A stretch of DNA of 64,000 bases from Thermoanaerobacterium sp. PSU-2 (GCF_002102475.1 NZ_MSQD01000001.1:300506-364505), one strand, 5' to 3'. Shown: positions 42,938 through 52,250, counted from the stretch's first letter. Program-made: numbers and translations. The notes: a model not told the origin generated them from the letters alone.

Positions 42938-45638
42938 AAAGCGAAAAAACTATCATCATTATGCTCACATATTCATCATCTGATAAAGCCATGTCAAAAG
43001 CTTCGTTTACTGGTTTTACGGCAGTCTTTATCATTTCGTATTTTGATGTGTTGTTTTCTATGATTGATTTACAGTTTTTGATCCGTATTAATTCGCCATC
43101 ATTTAATACACGTTCTATTGCACAAGCAAGATGAAGTATTAGACCGATTATTTTGTCATTATCGAGAGTTACATTGTTTTCTGCAATGTTTAGATAAAAT
43201 TCTTTAAACGCATTGATGTATTTTCCCGCATCAATATTTACGTTTTCTGCGATTATCTCTTTCATGTTGTCTATGGTTTCAAGTGCATCTCTTGAATCAA
43301 TCATAGCTTTTAAAGATCTTAATTTACGGTTGTCAAACACATCAGTAGTTGAAATGTATTTAACTGTATCATCGCCTGGGTCAAATGCGCTTACTACTGC
43401 TAATACATTCTTTTCCCTTTTTATATTCTGTAGCTTTCGCTTAAATTCTCTTTTGTCTTCTATATTTAAAGGTATGATGTCAATGCCTGCTGATTTCAGA
43501 TCGAGTTTTTTCTCTAAGATGGATTTTAATTTCAATGCTGTGCCTTCACCTGTGATGCAGGCAGTTATTATGACGTCATTTTTAAATCCATTTTGCATCT
43601 CAAAGTTGTCCTTATATATCCTTCCTATATAAGGGCTTAAATTAAGCGCAGAATCGTAAACTTCATCAAGTGATGCATTTAATAATGCTTTTCTTCCTGC
43701 TTCTAATACCATAGGTGTTGATGCCATTTCAACCGTCTTGACTGGAATACCTGTTTTTTCGTATACCATATCACCAAAGAAAACTAATGAACCCATGTCT
43801 ACAAGAAGCAATACACCTTTTCCCTTATTCGTCTTCTTAATTAGGTCACATAGGTTGTTAAGAGCGATTTCAGGCTTCTGGTCAAGTGGCATATTGTACC
43901 CTACGACAAAATTTTCCCCCAGCAATCTATTTGAAACATCTGCTATAGATGTAGCCGTAGACTCACCATGCATTGCAACTATGACGCTGACCTTTTCTTC
44001 ATCTTTTTCTTGTTTTATGTCGAGGCACAAAAACATGGTTATAAAGCCTACTTCATCTTCTGGAACCTCTATGTCAAATTCTCTCTCTATCAATTTTTTA
44101 AGCTCTTTAGAAACTTCAAACTCATCTTTGTATATCCTTTTTATATCGTCTAATTGATGGTTTTCTATTTTCTTACCGCTTGATATCCTTTCGATTGAGC
44201 TGGCAACGTGCATAGAAAGACCATACAGTGTCTTTTCACTAAACTCTCTTTTTAACATTTTTCCTGCATGATTCAGAAAATTATCCACAATATCAACAAT
44301 TCTCTTGTCGACAACTTTATAAAGTTCCTCTAAATTGTACCTTTTAGCTTCATCAATATACCTTTTTAGATAAGTTTCTATATCCAAATTCATTATGAGT
44401 TTTATGTCATCTTCATTTATACCTTTTTTCTCCAGAGATTTACGCTTCTCTTCCAGCGCTTCGTAAAAGTTGAATGATTTACTATCTTCAGATGGAATGA
44501 TGTCCATTTTGTCTATAGAAAACATTATTTTATCGTCTTTTACAAATTTATCGATTTTATCTTTTTCCTCTTTGTATTTGAAAAGCCCTCTTTTTATATA
44601 CTGTGGAAGATCTTCTGTGTGTATAACAACTTCTTTGTCCCTATTCATCATGAATCCAAGGTATGCTTTTGCCGCACAAAGCTTTATGTCGCTTTTTAGC
44701 TGCCCTATGTTGTTTGGACAATCATAAAGCAGAAATGCTTTCAATGCGTTTGATGTTATTGATATGTCGTTTTTGATTATAGATGCCTCGTCAATCATAA
44801 AATTCTTTATTATTTCAAATCTCTCTTCATAAGTTCTTTCTTTTAATGATGGCAAATTTATCACCATCGGGATTCGCCGCGTAAAAGTCTTAAGAAGTAT
44901 TGATTCCACATTTTCTGTAGTCGCACATATTATAAGCACATCCACTTTATGCTGTGCGTCTGTTTCACCTAAGTGTCTGAACATCCCTTTGTCTATAAGA
45001 TAAAAAAGCATCTCTTGTCCTTCTGGTGGCAATCTATGAACTTCGTCGAGAAATAGTATTCCTTTGTCCGCTTTCTCCACTATCCCTATCTTGTCTTTAT
45101 CTGCACCAGTGTACGCCCCTTTTTTCACTCCAAATAGCTGCGCCATGAGAAGCTGTGGATTGTTGGCATAATCAGCACAGTTAAAAGCCACAAATGGAGC
45201 ATTTGTCTTGATCCTGCCTATCTCTTTGGCGTATTCGTACATTGTTTCCGCAAACATCGACTTGCCTGTACCCGTTTCACCTAATATTAATGTATGAAGT
45301 CCATGTGGAGGATACATGATAGCCGCTTTTGCTTGTTGAACAGCATTTTTAAGGCTTAGATTTGAACCAATTATCTTTTTAAAAGCGTCATCTTCCACTG
45401 TATTAAGATTTTTGGTCAATTCATCTTGCCTTATGCTGAATAAGACAGGCTTTCCTTCGATTTTATCTATCTTGCCATCCTTGTACATTTTATTTAGATC
45501 GCTTGATACATTTGCTCTATGAATATTAAGCTCATTAGATAGATCAATTGCAGAGCATCCTTTTATCACGCCATCATTTTTTAGCTGTCTTAAGCATATC
45601 TCTTTAAGCTTCTCGTAAACTTTATCAATCCTTTTCAT
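42936..45638 (-). CDS. LevR/CelR-family sigma-54-dependent activator with PRD domains
   Basis: 900 residues. A winged helix (about 1-75) precedes an AAA+ domain (about 88-340) with Walker A GETGTGKS (120-127), the sigma-54-contact loop GAYTGAD (174-180) and Walker B ILFLDEVHR. Then come PRD1 (about 440-545, with HVASSIERI), an EIIA-Man-like domain (MHGESTATSIADVSNRLLGE region), an EIIB-like region and PRD2 (HLACAIERV). Such activators are switched by PTS phosphorylation of PRD and EII-like histidines according to sugar flux. It should activate the 42811-42828 promoter. Confidence 0.95.
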   Translation of the reverse strand: MKRIDKVYEKLKEICLRQLKNDGVIKGCSAIDLSNELNIHRANVSSDLNKMYKDGKIDKIEGKPVLFSIRQDELTKNLNTVEDDAFKKIIGSNLSLKNAVQQAKAAIMYPPHGLHTLILGETGTGKSMFAETMYEYAKEIGRIKTNAPFVAFNCADYANNPQLLMAQLFGVKKGAYTGADKDKIGIVEKADKGILFLDEVHRLPPEGQEMLFYLIDKGMFRHLGETDAQHKVDVLIICATTENVESILLKTFTRRIPMVINLPSLKERTYEERFEIIKNFMIDEASIIKNDISITSNALKAFLLYDCPNNIGQLKSDIKLCAAKAYLGFMMNRDKEVVIHTEDLPQYIKRGLFKYKEEKDKIDKFVKDDKIMFSIDKMDIIPSEDSKSFNFYEALEEKRKSLEKKGINEDDIKLIMNLDIETYLKRYIDEAKRYNLEELYKVVDKRIVDIVDNFLNHAGKMLKREFSEKTLYGLSMHVASSIERISSGKKIENHQLDDIKRIYKDEFEVSKELKKLIEREFDIEVPEDEVGFITMFLCLDIKQEKDEEKVSVIVAMHGESTATSIADVSNRLLGENFVVGYNMPLDQKPEIALNNLCDLIKKTNKGKGVLLLVDMGSLVFFGDMVYEKTGIPVKTVEMASTPMVLEAGRKALLNASLDEVYDSALNLSPYIGRIYKDNFEMQNGFKNDVIITACITGEGTALKLKSILEKKLDLKSAGIDIIPLNIEDKREFKRKLQNIKREKNVLAVVSAFDPGDDTVKYISTTDVFDNRKLRSLKAMIDSRDALETIDNMKEIIAENVNIDAGKYINAFKEFYLNIAENNVTLDNDKIIGLILHLACAIERVLNDGELIRIKNCKSIIENNTSKYEMIKTAVKPVNEAFDMALSDDEYVSIMMIVFSL

Positions 45639-45677
45639 AAAAAATACCTCCTACAAGGCTATTATATCATAACATAA

Positions 45678-45705
45678 TACACATCAAAACACTTCTTGAT
45701 GTGTA
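45678..45705. promoter_or_regulatory. Inverted repeat in the activator promoter region
   Basis: TACACATCAA-N8-TTGATGTGTA, perfect 10-bp arms, 40 bases upstream of the activator start and about 100 upstream of the divergent permease. The arms share the ACACAT element of the downstream enhancer palindrome, suggesting autoregulation. Confidence 0.5.
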
Positions 45706-45806
45706 AATCAAATTTATAAGATTCTTTTTTCTGCAGAATATATACATAGGTATATTTCTATGATAAAATTATTTTGCTAATTAAAAAATTTTAAGGAGGC
45801 AAAACT

Positions 45807-47195
45807 GTGGAAAAAGAAAAGATTCTTAAAGTGCGTGACATCGTCCTTATGAATGTAGTGGCAATCATAGGTTTAAGATGGCTCCCACTTGCCGCAAAAT
45901 ACGGTGCATCTTCTATAATGCTGTGGGTCTTAGCTTCTATTTTGTTCTTCATACCGCAAGGACTTGCAGTAGCTGAGCTATCTACAGGATGGCCTTATGA
46001 AGGCGGCTTGTATGTATGGGCAAAGGAAGCATTTGGCGACAAATACGGCTTCTTAACGTCATGGTCATATTGGCTTACAAATGTAGTGTATTATCCGTCT
46101 ATGCTTATATACATAGCCAGCACTGCTGCTTACATGGTGAACCCTAAGCTTGCAGATAATGACCGATTCGTATCCATATTCATATTTGTACTTTTTTGGA
46201 TAATAACGCTTGTAAATGTCAATGGTCTTAGCTTAAGCAAATGGCTTTCAAATGCAGGCGGCCTTTTTGGAACAATAATACCGGGAATACTGCTTATCGG
46301 TTTTTCTATATACTGGGTTACAGGGCTTCATCAGAAAATTCAAGCAACGTACACGGTTCCATCGCTTTTCCCTAATCTATCAAGTTTAAGCAATATCGTC
46401 TTCTTTTCATCCATGATATTTGCTTACGCAGGGCTTGAATTAGCACCGACGCTGGCAGAAAGGACGCAAAACCCTGAGAGAACTTTCCCGAAAGCAATAG
46501 TTTTATCTGCTTTCATCATACCAGCATTGTATATCCTGGGCACTATATCCATAACCTTCATAGTTCCTCAAAAGGAAATAGGTTTGGCGACTGGGATAAT
46601 GCAGGCAATACAAATCATATTCGACAAAATTGGCTTAAAATATTTAATAGGCGTCGCTGCATTTTTGATATTCATAGGAGGCATTGGCGGTATAAATGCA
46701 TGGATAATAGGCCCAATAAACATGATCTTCACAAGCTCAAAAGGCATCATGCCTAAATTCTTTACAAAGTCCCACGATAAATATGGTACGCCTGTAAATG
46801 CCATGGTTACGCAGGCAGTCATCGTAAGTCTTCTTATACTTATGGCTTTTTCGACTCCTACTGTAGAGTCAGCGTATTGGCTTTTATCAGCCATGACATC
46901 AATACTCTACTTCATACCATACCTTGTGATGTTTTCTGCACTGATCGTCTTAAGGTATAAAAAGCCCGATGTCAAAAGGCTTTATAAGGTTCCATTTGGA
47001 AATTTTGGAGCTTGGCTTGTCGGTGGAATAGGCTTCTTAGTCGTGTTGTTCTCAATAATCCTTTCTATCATTCCACCTGCAGGCATGAATTTAGGAAGCC
47101 TTCTTTGGTATGAAGTCAAATTAGTCGGAGGAACACTTCTCTTCTTGATAATAGGCTTCTTAATATACAGAAATTACGAAAAGAAACTTAAGTAA
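45807..47195 (+). CDS. APC-superfamily amino acid permease/antiporter
   Basis: 462 residues, about 12 helices. The start IVLMNVVAIIGLRWLPLAA, ELSTGWPYEGGLYVWAKEAF and FAYAGLELAPTLAERTQNPE are typical of the glutamate:GABA/agmatine-type antiporter branch. The substrate is unknown. The start is GTG behind AAGGAGG. It is divergent from the activator gene and ends in a strong terminator shared with the convergent oligopeptide-binding gene. Confidence 0.88.
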   Translation: MEKEKILKVRDIVLMNVVAIIGLRWLPLAAKYGASSIMLWVLASILFFIPQGLAVAELSTGWPYEGGLYVWAKEAFGDKYGFLTSWSYWLTNVVYYPSMLIYIASTAAYMVNPKLADNDRFVSIFIFVLFWIITLVNVNGLSLSKWLSNAGGLFGTIIPGILLIGFSIYWVTGLHQKIQATYTVPSLFPNLSSLSNIVFFSSMIFAYAGLELAPTLAERTQNPERTFPKAIVLSAFIIPALYILGTISITFIVPQKEIGLATGIMQAIQIIFDKIGLKYLIGVAAFLIFIGGIGGINAWIIGPINMIFTSSKGIMPKFFTKSHDKYGTPVNAMVTQAVIVSLLILMAFSTPTVESAYWLLSAMTSILYFIPYLVMFSALIVLRYKKPDVKRLYKVPFGNFGAWLVGGIGFLVVLFSIILSIIPPAGMNLGSLLWYEVKLVGGTLLFLIIGFLIYRNYEKKLK

Positions 47196-47224
47196 AAGGC
47201 ATTCCACAATGTGGAATGCCTTTT
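47194..47224. terminator. Bidirectional terminator
   Basis: Fourteen-base perfect stem AAAAGGCATTCCAC/GTGGAATGCCTTTT with three-base loop between two convergent genes. Confidence 0.92.
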
Positions 47225-47226
47225 AA

Positions 47227-48858
47227 TCAGTGCTTTTCTATATACGTCCACTTCCAGTCGCTATCAACTCCGACAGAATGCCTTACCCAACCTTTTACAT
47301 AGTCTCTCTGAACGTAAGCCGTTGCAGAGTAGAACAATGGTCCTACCGGCATATCATTCATCAATATCTTTTCCGCCTCTTTCATCTTTTCCATGCGTAC
47401 AGCATTGTCATTTGTTGACTTTGCCTCATTGATAAGCTCATCGTATTTAGGATTTGAATACTTCACATTGTTATTGCCAGCATTTGTGGTCCATAAATCT
47501 AAAAACGTCATAGGATCGTTGTAGTCGGCTCCCCACCTTGTCAAGCAAACATCGTATTGCTGCTTTGAAAACATTTGAAGCCTTATCTTGTATGACACGT
47601 TTTGAATGACAACATCTACACCAAGATTGTTTTTCCAAAACTGCTGTATTGCTTGAGCTTCTTTTTTGGCAACATCAGTATCATCTGTAAGCAAAGTTAT
47701 CTTTGGAAGCTGTGTTATATTTAATTCTTCCATGCCTTTTTTAAGAAGGCTTTTCGCCTCATTTGCATCTTCTTTGAATAAAGCTTCACCAGCTTCTTTT
47801 CTGAAATCTCCATTTAACCCTGTGATGCCATTAGGAACAAACGCATAAGCAGGAATAGAACCATCCTTCAAGACATTTTCTGTAAAGCTCTTTCTGTCTA
47901 TTGATATTGTAAATGCCTTCCTTATATTAGCATTTTTGAAAACCGGATTCAAAGTATTAAAACCTAAGAAATACGTAAAACCATTTGGATGCACTTTAAC
48001 CTGATCTTTATACTTTGGCACGAAATCACCGCTTATATTGATTTCGTCATATTGACCGGAATCATAGCCCTGTGCGACAGTATTTAGATCTTTTACCATG
48101 TCAAAATCTATCTCGCTTAATTTGACATTATCCTTATCCCAGTAGTTATCATTTTTAACAAGGACAATGTTTTGTTCATGGTTCCATGTCTTCAATACAA
48201 ATGGACCACTGTATATTAAATCAGACGGACTCGATGCCAACTTATCTCCTTCTTTTTCTACAAAAGATTTCTCAAGTGGCAAATACGTGATAAAAGCCGT
48301 CAAACTTAAGAAATAAGGTGTAGGCTCCTGAAGCTCTACTTTAAGTGTCTTGTCATCCAATGCTTTTATACCTACAGAATCAGCACTTGCCTTACCTGAA
48401 TTGTAGGCTTCTGCATTTTTTATAGGATACATTATGTAGGCATATTCCGATGCAGTTTTAGGGTCTAATGCTCTTTTCCAAGAATATTCAAAATCATAAG
48501 CTGTTATCGGGTTTCCATCGCTCCATTTGATATTGTCTTTTAAATGGAACACGTATGTAAGACCATCATTTGATACATCCCAGCTCTTTGCTAACCCTGA
48601 TCCTTCTTTAGGCTTTTCATCAGAGCCTATTCTTACAAGTCCTTCTAACACAGCATTAAGTATTTGAAATGAAACGCCATCTGTTGATTTTGCTGGATCA
48701 AGCATTGGAGGTTCATCACCAAGATTCAAATGCAAGACTTGCTGAGTCGAATTTGAGTTGCTTTGAGTAGATGTCTTGTTGCTGGTATTTCCACAACCTG
48801 ATAAAATGCTTGCTGTCAAAAGAATTGACACGATTAGAAATGCAATAAACTTCCTCAC
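47227..48858 (-). CDS. Oligopeptide ABC-transporter substrate-binding lipoprotein (OppA type)
   Basis: 543 residues. A lipobox in ASILSGCGN (about 22) is followed by a Ser/Thr/Asn linker and the cluster C binding fold: LHLNLGDEPPMLDPAKSTDG, LTYVFHLKDNIKWSDGNPIT, AYDFEYSWKRALDP (SBP_bac_5 signature), and RWGADYNDPMTFLDLW near the C-terminus. It binds peptides for an Opp/App importer. No permease or ATPase genes adjoin, so it is an orphan binding protein. The start is GTG with GGGGGGA before it. Confidence 0.93.
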   Translation of the reverse strand: MRKFIAFLIVSILLTASILSGCGNTSNKTSTQSNSNSTQQVLHLNLGDEPPMLDPAKSTDGVSFQILNAVLEGLVRIGSDEKPKEGSGLAKSWDVSNDGLTYVFHLKDNIKWSDGNPITAYDFEYSWKRALDPKTASEYAYIMYPIKNAEAYNSGKASADSVGIKALDDKTLKVELQEPTPYFLSLTAFITYLPLEKSFVEKEGDKLASSPSDLIYSGPFVLKTWNHEQNIVLVKNDNYWDKDNVKLSEIDFDMVKDLNTVAQGYDSGQYDEINISGDFVPKYKDQVKVHPNGFTYFLGFNTLNPVFKNANIRKAFTISIDRKSFTENVLKDGSIPAYAFVPNGITGLNGDFRKEAGEALFKEDANEAKSLLKKGMEELNITQLPKITLLTDDTDVAKKEAQAIQQFWKNNLGVDVVIQNVSYKIRLQMFSKQQYDVCLTRWGADYNDPMTFLDLWTTNAGNNNVKYSNPKYDELINEAKSTNDNAVRMEKMKEAEKILMNDMPVGPLFYSATAYVQRDYVKGWVRHSVGVDSDWKWTYIEKH

Positions 48859-49007
48859 CTAAATCCCCCCATTCAAAATTTAAAAAAATTATACCATCAA
48901 ATGCATATTAATTCAAAATAAATTATTAATATTACTAATATATTTTAATAATTAAAAAATATTTGCATATTGTGTTAAACTATTAGTTGGTTTTGTGTAT
49001 AATTGCA

Positions 49008-49036
49008 TAAAAAAATAGGCATTTATTATCATGCCT
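49008..49036 (-). terminator. Terminator of the pit-DUF47 operon
   Basis: AGGCAT/ATGCCT stem with eight-base loop followed by ATTTTTTT on the minus strand, 15 bases after the stop codon. Confidence 0.78.
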
Positions 49037-49050
49037 TTTAGTATAAATAT

Positions 49051-49665
49051 TCATATTTCCTTTACAAGAATATGGCCTAATATCTCTCCTGCCAAGTCCA
49101 TCTTATCGGCGCAATTGCTTAAATGTCTGTATATTTCCCGCATTTTTAAAATGTATTTTATATCATCATTCTTTAAAAGCTCCGCTAGATATTTTCTATA
49201 ATATGACTCCATCTCATTTTCAAGTTTTTTAGCTTTTAGGGCGTAATCCATTGCTGATTTTTTGTCTTTATCGAGATTATAAACACTTTTATCTATAAGC
49301 TCTGTACCTCTCAATATGACATCCACCATTTCCCTAAGCTCCGCTGTCGGACTAAGCTCATATATCTCCATTTCTTTTACTGTCGTCTCGCAGTAATCCA
49401 ATATATTGTCAATGGCACTGGATAGCTCGTATATATCTTCTCTTTCAATAGGTGTAATAAATGTGCTATCAAGCTCATCAATAAGCTCTTTTCTCTTATT
49501 GTCAGCCTCTTTCTCTATATTTATCACTTTTTCACCATCGTCATCTTTGCCAGTTGTCATATATAGAGCCAATGCCTGAACACCTTTTAAAGCCAAATCA
49601 GAATGTTCCTGCAACAATTTGTAAAAATCTACGCCTTTTGAAAATAGCCAATTAAACAATCCCAT
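49051..49665 (-). CDS. DUF47 (PhoU-like) phosphate transport accessory protein
   Basis: 204 residues, all helical, with FSKGVDFYKLLQEHSDLALK, KEADNKRKELIDELDSTFIT, PIEREDIYELSSAIDNILDY and CADKMDLAGEILGHILVKE, the conserved pattern of DUF47 proteins. These PhoU-like proteins sit beside PiT phosphate permeases and are thought to control them. It begins 13 bases after the pit C-terminal frame. ATG 49663-49665 has AAGGTG eight bases upstream. Confidence 0.92.
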   Translation of the reverse strand: MGLFNWLFSKGVDFYKLLQEHSDLALKGVQALALYMTTGKDDDGEKVINIEKEADNKRKELIDELDSTFITPIEREDIYELSSAIDNILDYCETTVKEMEIYELSPTAELREMVDVILRGTELIDKSVYNLDKDKKSAMDYALKAKKLENEMESYYRKYLAELLKNDDIKYILKMREIYRHLSNCADKMDLAGEILGHILVKEI

Positions 49666-49678
49666 TTGCACCACACCT

Positions 49679-50137
49679 TTATACAGTTTTCCAAATCAAA
49701 AATAAAATTGAAGATATCGCAAAAGATGCCGGTATTGTGATAAACCAAGATGCAAACATGCCTCTTGCAAACTGCCACCTTACAGCAGTAGGTCTTTCTC
49801 TTGCACCAACTCCAAGTACAGAAGAATTGATTATCTGCGTTCCACTTGTAGGCAGTCCAAATACTGCAGCAGCTATAACTATGAATAGGGACGATATCTG
49901 CGCATTAAAAGAGTGAAACGGCTTAACCCTGTATATTCTGGTTCCAACGCTTTTAATCATTCTAAGACCGCCAAAAAGAAGTCCAAAGGATATCATAAAA
50001 GCCGATAAAACCTTAATCATGTTATGAAATTCACTGCTTCTTGAGAGACTACTTCCTATAGTCAATATATATATAAGACCCATTCCTTTTTGGGCATCAT
50101 TAGCGCCTTGGCCGGCATTTAAGATAAAGAGAGTCAA
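49679..50137 (-). CDS. pit: PiT-family phosphate transporter, C-terminal half (separate frame)
   Basis: 152 residues equal to the second half of a PiT permease: LNAGQGANDAQKGMGLIYIL (the second family signature, GANDxxKAxG type), VFGLPTSGTQIINSSVLGVG and RWQFARGMFASWFITIPASF. It begins at a TTG (50135-50137) that overlaps the TGA of the first half. It can be made either by reinitiation or by -1 frameshifting at a slippery site 12 bases before the stop, which would fuse the halves into about 332 residues, the normal family length. Confidence 0.85.
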   Translation of the reverse strand: MTLFILNAGQGANDAQKGMGLIYILTIGSSLSRSSEFHNMIKVLSAFMISFGLLFGGLRMIKSVGTRIYRVKPFHSFNAQISSLFIVIAAAVFGLPTSGTQIINSSVLGVGARERPTAVRWQFARGMFASWFITIPASFAISSILFLIWKTV

Positions 50138-50676
50138 ATATTGAAGCTTTTTAAAACAGTATTGACTTTTACTCCAGCACTTCTCAAAATACGGCTTGTG
50201 GAATACATCACCAAATACCCTATCAAAAATCCAAAAACAGGAGATAAAAAAAGTGGAATTACGACTTTTAGCAATATTCCGTAGATGTTAATAGAATCAA
50301 TCCCATATTTAATTATGAAAGGCCCTATCATGCCTCCAACTAATGCGTGTGAAGAGCTGGAAGGCATACCTATATACCACGTGATAAGATTCCAAACAAC
50401 AGCACCAAGCAAGCCTGTAAATATCATGATATAAAGATCATTGCCAGCAATTGTAATGTATTTAAGCTTAAGCACGTCTTTGCTTATGGTGGATGCGACT
50501 GTAGTGCTTAATGTAGCTGTCCCAATAAATTGAGCTAAAGACGCTGTTATGAAGGCACTTCTTATGCCGATAGATCTTGACGAAATAATCGTAGCTATGA
50601 GATTTCCTTCGTCGTGAAACCCTGTAATAAAGATGTATAATAAAATAAAAGCTATTAAAGAATAGTGCAAATCCAT
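50134..50676 (-). CDS. pit: PiT-family phosphate transporter, N-terminal half (ends at a frame break)
   Basis: 180 residues, about five helices, with the first PiT signature degenerated to FHDEGNLIATIISSRSIGI and the central IGMPSSSSHALVGGMIGPFI. The frame stops at TGA 50134-50136 just where intact homologues continue into LNAGQGAND. Shifting -1 at TTTAAAA (50149-50155, read U UUA AAA in frame) gives an uninterrupted join. Causes could be programmed frameshifting, a real one-base deletion in an A run, or sequencing error. GAGGTG precedes the ATG. Confidence 0.85.
   Translation of the reverse strand: MDLHYSLIAFILLYIFITGFHDEGNLIATIISSRSIGIRSAFITASLAQFIGTATLSTTVASTISKDVLKLKYITIAGNDLYIMIFTGLLGAVVWNLITWYIGMPSSSSHALVGGMIGPFIIKYGIDSINIYGILLKVVIPLFLSPVFGFLIGYLVMYSTSRILRSAGVKVNTVLKSFNI
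50149..50155 (-). other. Canonical -1 slippery heptamer in pit
   Basis: Minus strand T TTA AAA in the zero frame (X XXY YYZ), 12 bases before the first-half stop codon. A -1 slip here leads straight into the frame of the second half. A GGAG sequence lies about 20 bases upstream, somewhat further than typical stimulators. Confidence 0.55.
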
Positions 50677-50698
50677 TTTGACACCTCAATATATTTCT

Positions 50699-50748
50699 TG
50701 TGGTACATTATATTATGTGCAAATGACTCAAAACGTTAATGTACCACA
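50699..50748. promoter_or_regulatory. Large inverted repeat in the pit promoter
   Basis: TGTGGTACATTA (50699-50710) and its perfect complement TAATGTACCACA (50737-50748), 26 bases apart, flank a minus-strand -10-like TAATAT. Likely an operator pair for a phosphate- or metal-responsive regulator. It lies 10 bases after the epimerase stop but has no T run, so it is unlikely to be only a terminator. Confidence 0.55.
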
Positions 50749-50758
50749 ACCATAAATA

Positions 50759-51625
50759 TTATTCCATAGAAGCTCTTATGCTAAACACTGCTTTTAGCTG
50801 ATCACCAGGCTTTAAAATTTTGACATCTTCCCTTGTATTCATGGAGTCAGGCTTAGCCATCCAAGGCTCAACACATATAAATTCTTTATCGTGTAATGCC
50901 CATACAACTACGTATTTAAAAACTTCATCGTATTCAAGAATAATTTTCATACTTCTTTTTTTATCTAATATAGAACACTTATTTGATTTAGGCTCAAAAA
51001 TAAGATTTACCTCCGTCTTTTTAAAGTCAATCTCTCCATCGAAAGCAATCTGCTTTTTATCTATTGCATCATAGCATACATCTGAATCAACTGATATTAA
51101 GGCATCGCCCTTATTTTCAATATAAAAATATGGGTGAAATCCAGAGTAAAATATCATATTTTTCTCTGACTTATTTACATATTGTTGTTCTATTGTCAGC
51201 ATTCCGCTCTTGAGAATATATTTAAAAATAAGTTCAAAATCAAAAGGGTATATTTTCCTTGTCTCGCTACTGCTTGTAAACTTTAATGTTATCGACGCAG
51301 AATCATTAGCATTTGTCTCAACTACATCCCATTTATAAAGCCTTGCAATACCATGCTGTTTCATGTTGTACTCTCTGCCATCTATCGTATATTTCTCATC
51401 TTTTAGGTACCCACAGATTGGAAAAAGTATCGGTATTCCTCCTCTTAAATTTTTCGTCGCATCGTACAGTGTTTCTTTGTCAAGGTATAAAATCTCTTTT
51501 CCATTATATACAAATTTCGTTATAACTCCTCCCCGCTCTGGCACAACTTCAAAAAAGGAATTATTTTTCAAATCATAAAGCTTGTATGTTTCAAATTTGT
51601 CCATATATTTTTCCACTTTATACAT
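50759..51625 (-). CDS. Aldose 1-epimerase-family protein
   Basis: 288 residues of galactose-mutarotase fold. Visible are VVPERGGVITKFVYNGKEIL, LRGGIPILFPICGYLKDEK, the catalytic-region His in MKQHGIARLYKWDV (about 98) and YSGFHPYFYIENKGD (second His), and CVEPWMAKPDSMNT near the C-terminus with the Glu used as general base. It interconverts sugar anomers, probably hexose or hexose-6-phosphate. ATG 51623-51625 has GAGGTG six bases upstream. Single gene. Confidence 0.88.
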   Translation of the reverse strand: MYKVEKYMDKFETYKLYDLKNNSFFEVVPERGGVITKFVYNGKEILYLDKETLYDATKNLRGGIPILFPICGYLKDEKYTIDGREYNMKQHGIARLYKWDVVETNANDSASITLKFTSSSETRKIYPFDFELIFKYILKSGMLTIEQQYVNKSEKNMIFYSGFHPYFYIENKGDALISVDSDVCYDAIDKKQIAFDGEIDFKKTEVNLIFEPKSNKCSILDKKRSMKIILEYDEVFKYVVVWALHDKEFICVEPWMAKPDSMNTREDVKILKPGDQLKAVFSIRASME

Positions 51626-51765
51626 TTTCAGCACCTCTTTTATTATTTTGTCTAAAACCTATTATACTATAATACCCATAAACTTTTCTAATTTTTTCAA
51701 TACATATATTAAATATAAAAGTTAAAAATAATTTTGAAAAAATACTTTTTAGGAGTGTGATAGAG

Positions 51766-52035
51766 ATGGCTGAGGGAAAAGGGCGTTATAAAAATCCTCC
51801 AAAGCCGGATGATCGTTCTGATAATGTCGGAAAATTGCAGGATATGATTCACGACACGATAGAAAATTACAGAGAAGCTGAAGATTATTTGAAATTACAC
51901 GCTGAAGAACTTTCTCCAGAAGAAATCGCAAGAATCAAAGAGAAAAATCGCCATAGACTTGAAAGCATCCATGGCATGAGAGATGAAATCGTAGACGAAG
52001 TAGAAGCCGGAAACGGAGTAGACAAAAAAGATTAA
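51766..52035 (+). CDS. tlp: Small acid-soluble spore protein Tlp
   Basis: 89 residues, highly charged. NPPKPDDRSDNVGKLQDMIH, then DTIENYREAEDYL and LHAEELSPEEIARIKEKN are diagnostic of Tlp, a spore-core protein made late in sporulation under forespore control in Bacillus. It shows the organism is a spore former or descends from one. AGGAGTG lies eight bases before the ATG at 51766. It has its own terminator. Confidence 0.95.
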   Translation: MAEGKGRYKNPPKPDDRSDNVGKLQDMIHDTIENYREAEDYLKLHAEELSPEEIARIKEKNRHRLESIHGMRDEIVDEVEAGNGVDKKD

Positions 52036-52036
52036 A

Positions 52037-52065
52037 AATAGGCAGTTTCTCACTGCCTATTTTTT
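52037..52065 (+). terminator. Terminator of tlp
   Basis: AAATAGGCAGT/ACTGCCTATTT stem with five-base loop followed by T run. Confidence 0.9.
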
Positions 52066-52186
52066 AAGTTTACCTTAGTTTTTGTACTTGCATGCAAGTA
52101 TAAACCCAATTCATCATAATAATCTCTGAATACTACCATCTAAATGTCATATCATATAAATGCATTTGCAATGTCATAATTATAAA

Positions 52187-52215
52187 TTGTCCTAATATTT
52201 ATTATGTGTTATAAT
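52187..52215 (+). promoter_or_regulatory. Sigma-A promoter of the MNT/HEPN pair
   Basis: -35 TTGTCC (52187-52192), 17-base spacer, -10 TATAAT (52210-52215), about 35 bases before the first gene. Confidence 0.7.
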
Positions 52216-52250
52216 AATTGTAAGATTTTGAAAGGATGGTAATCTGTTTG

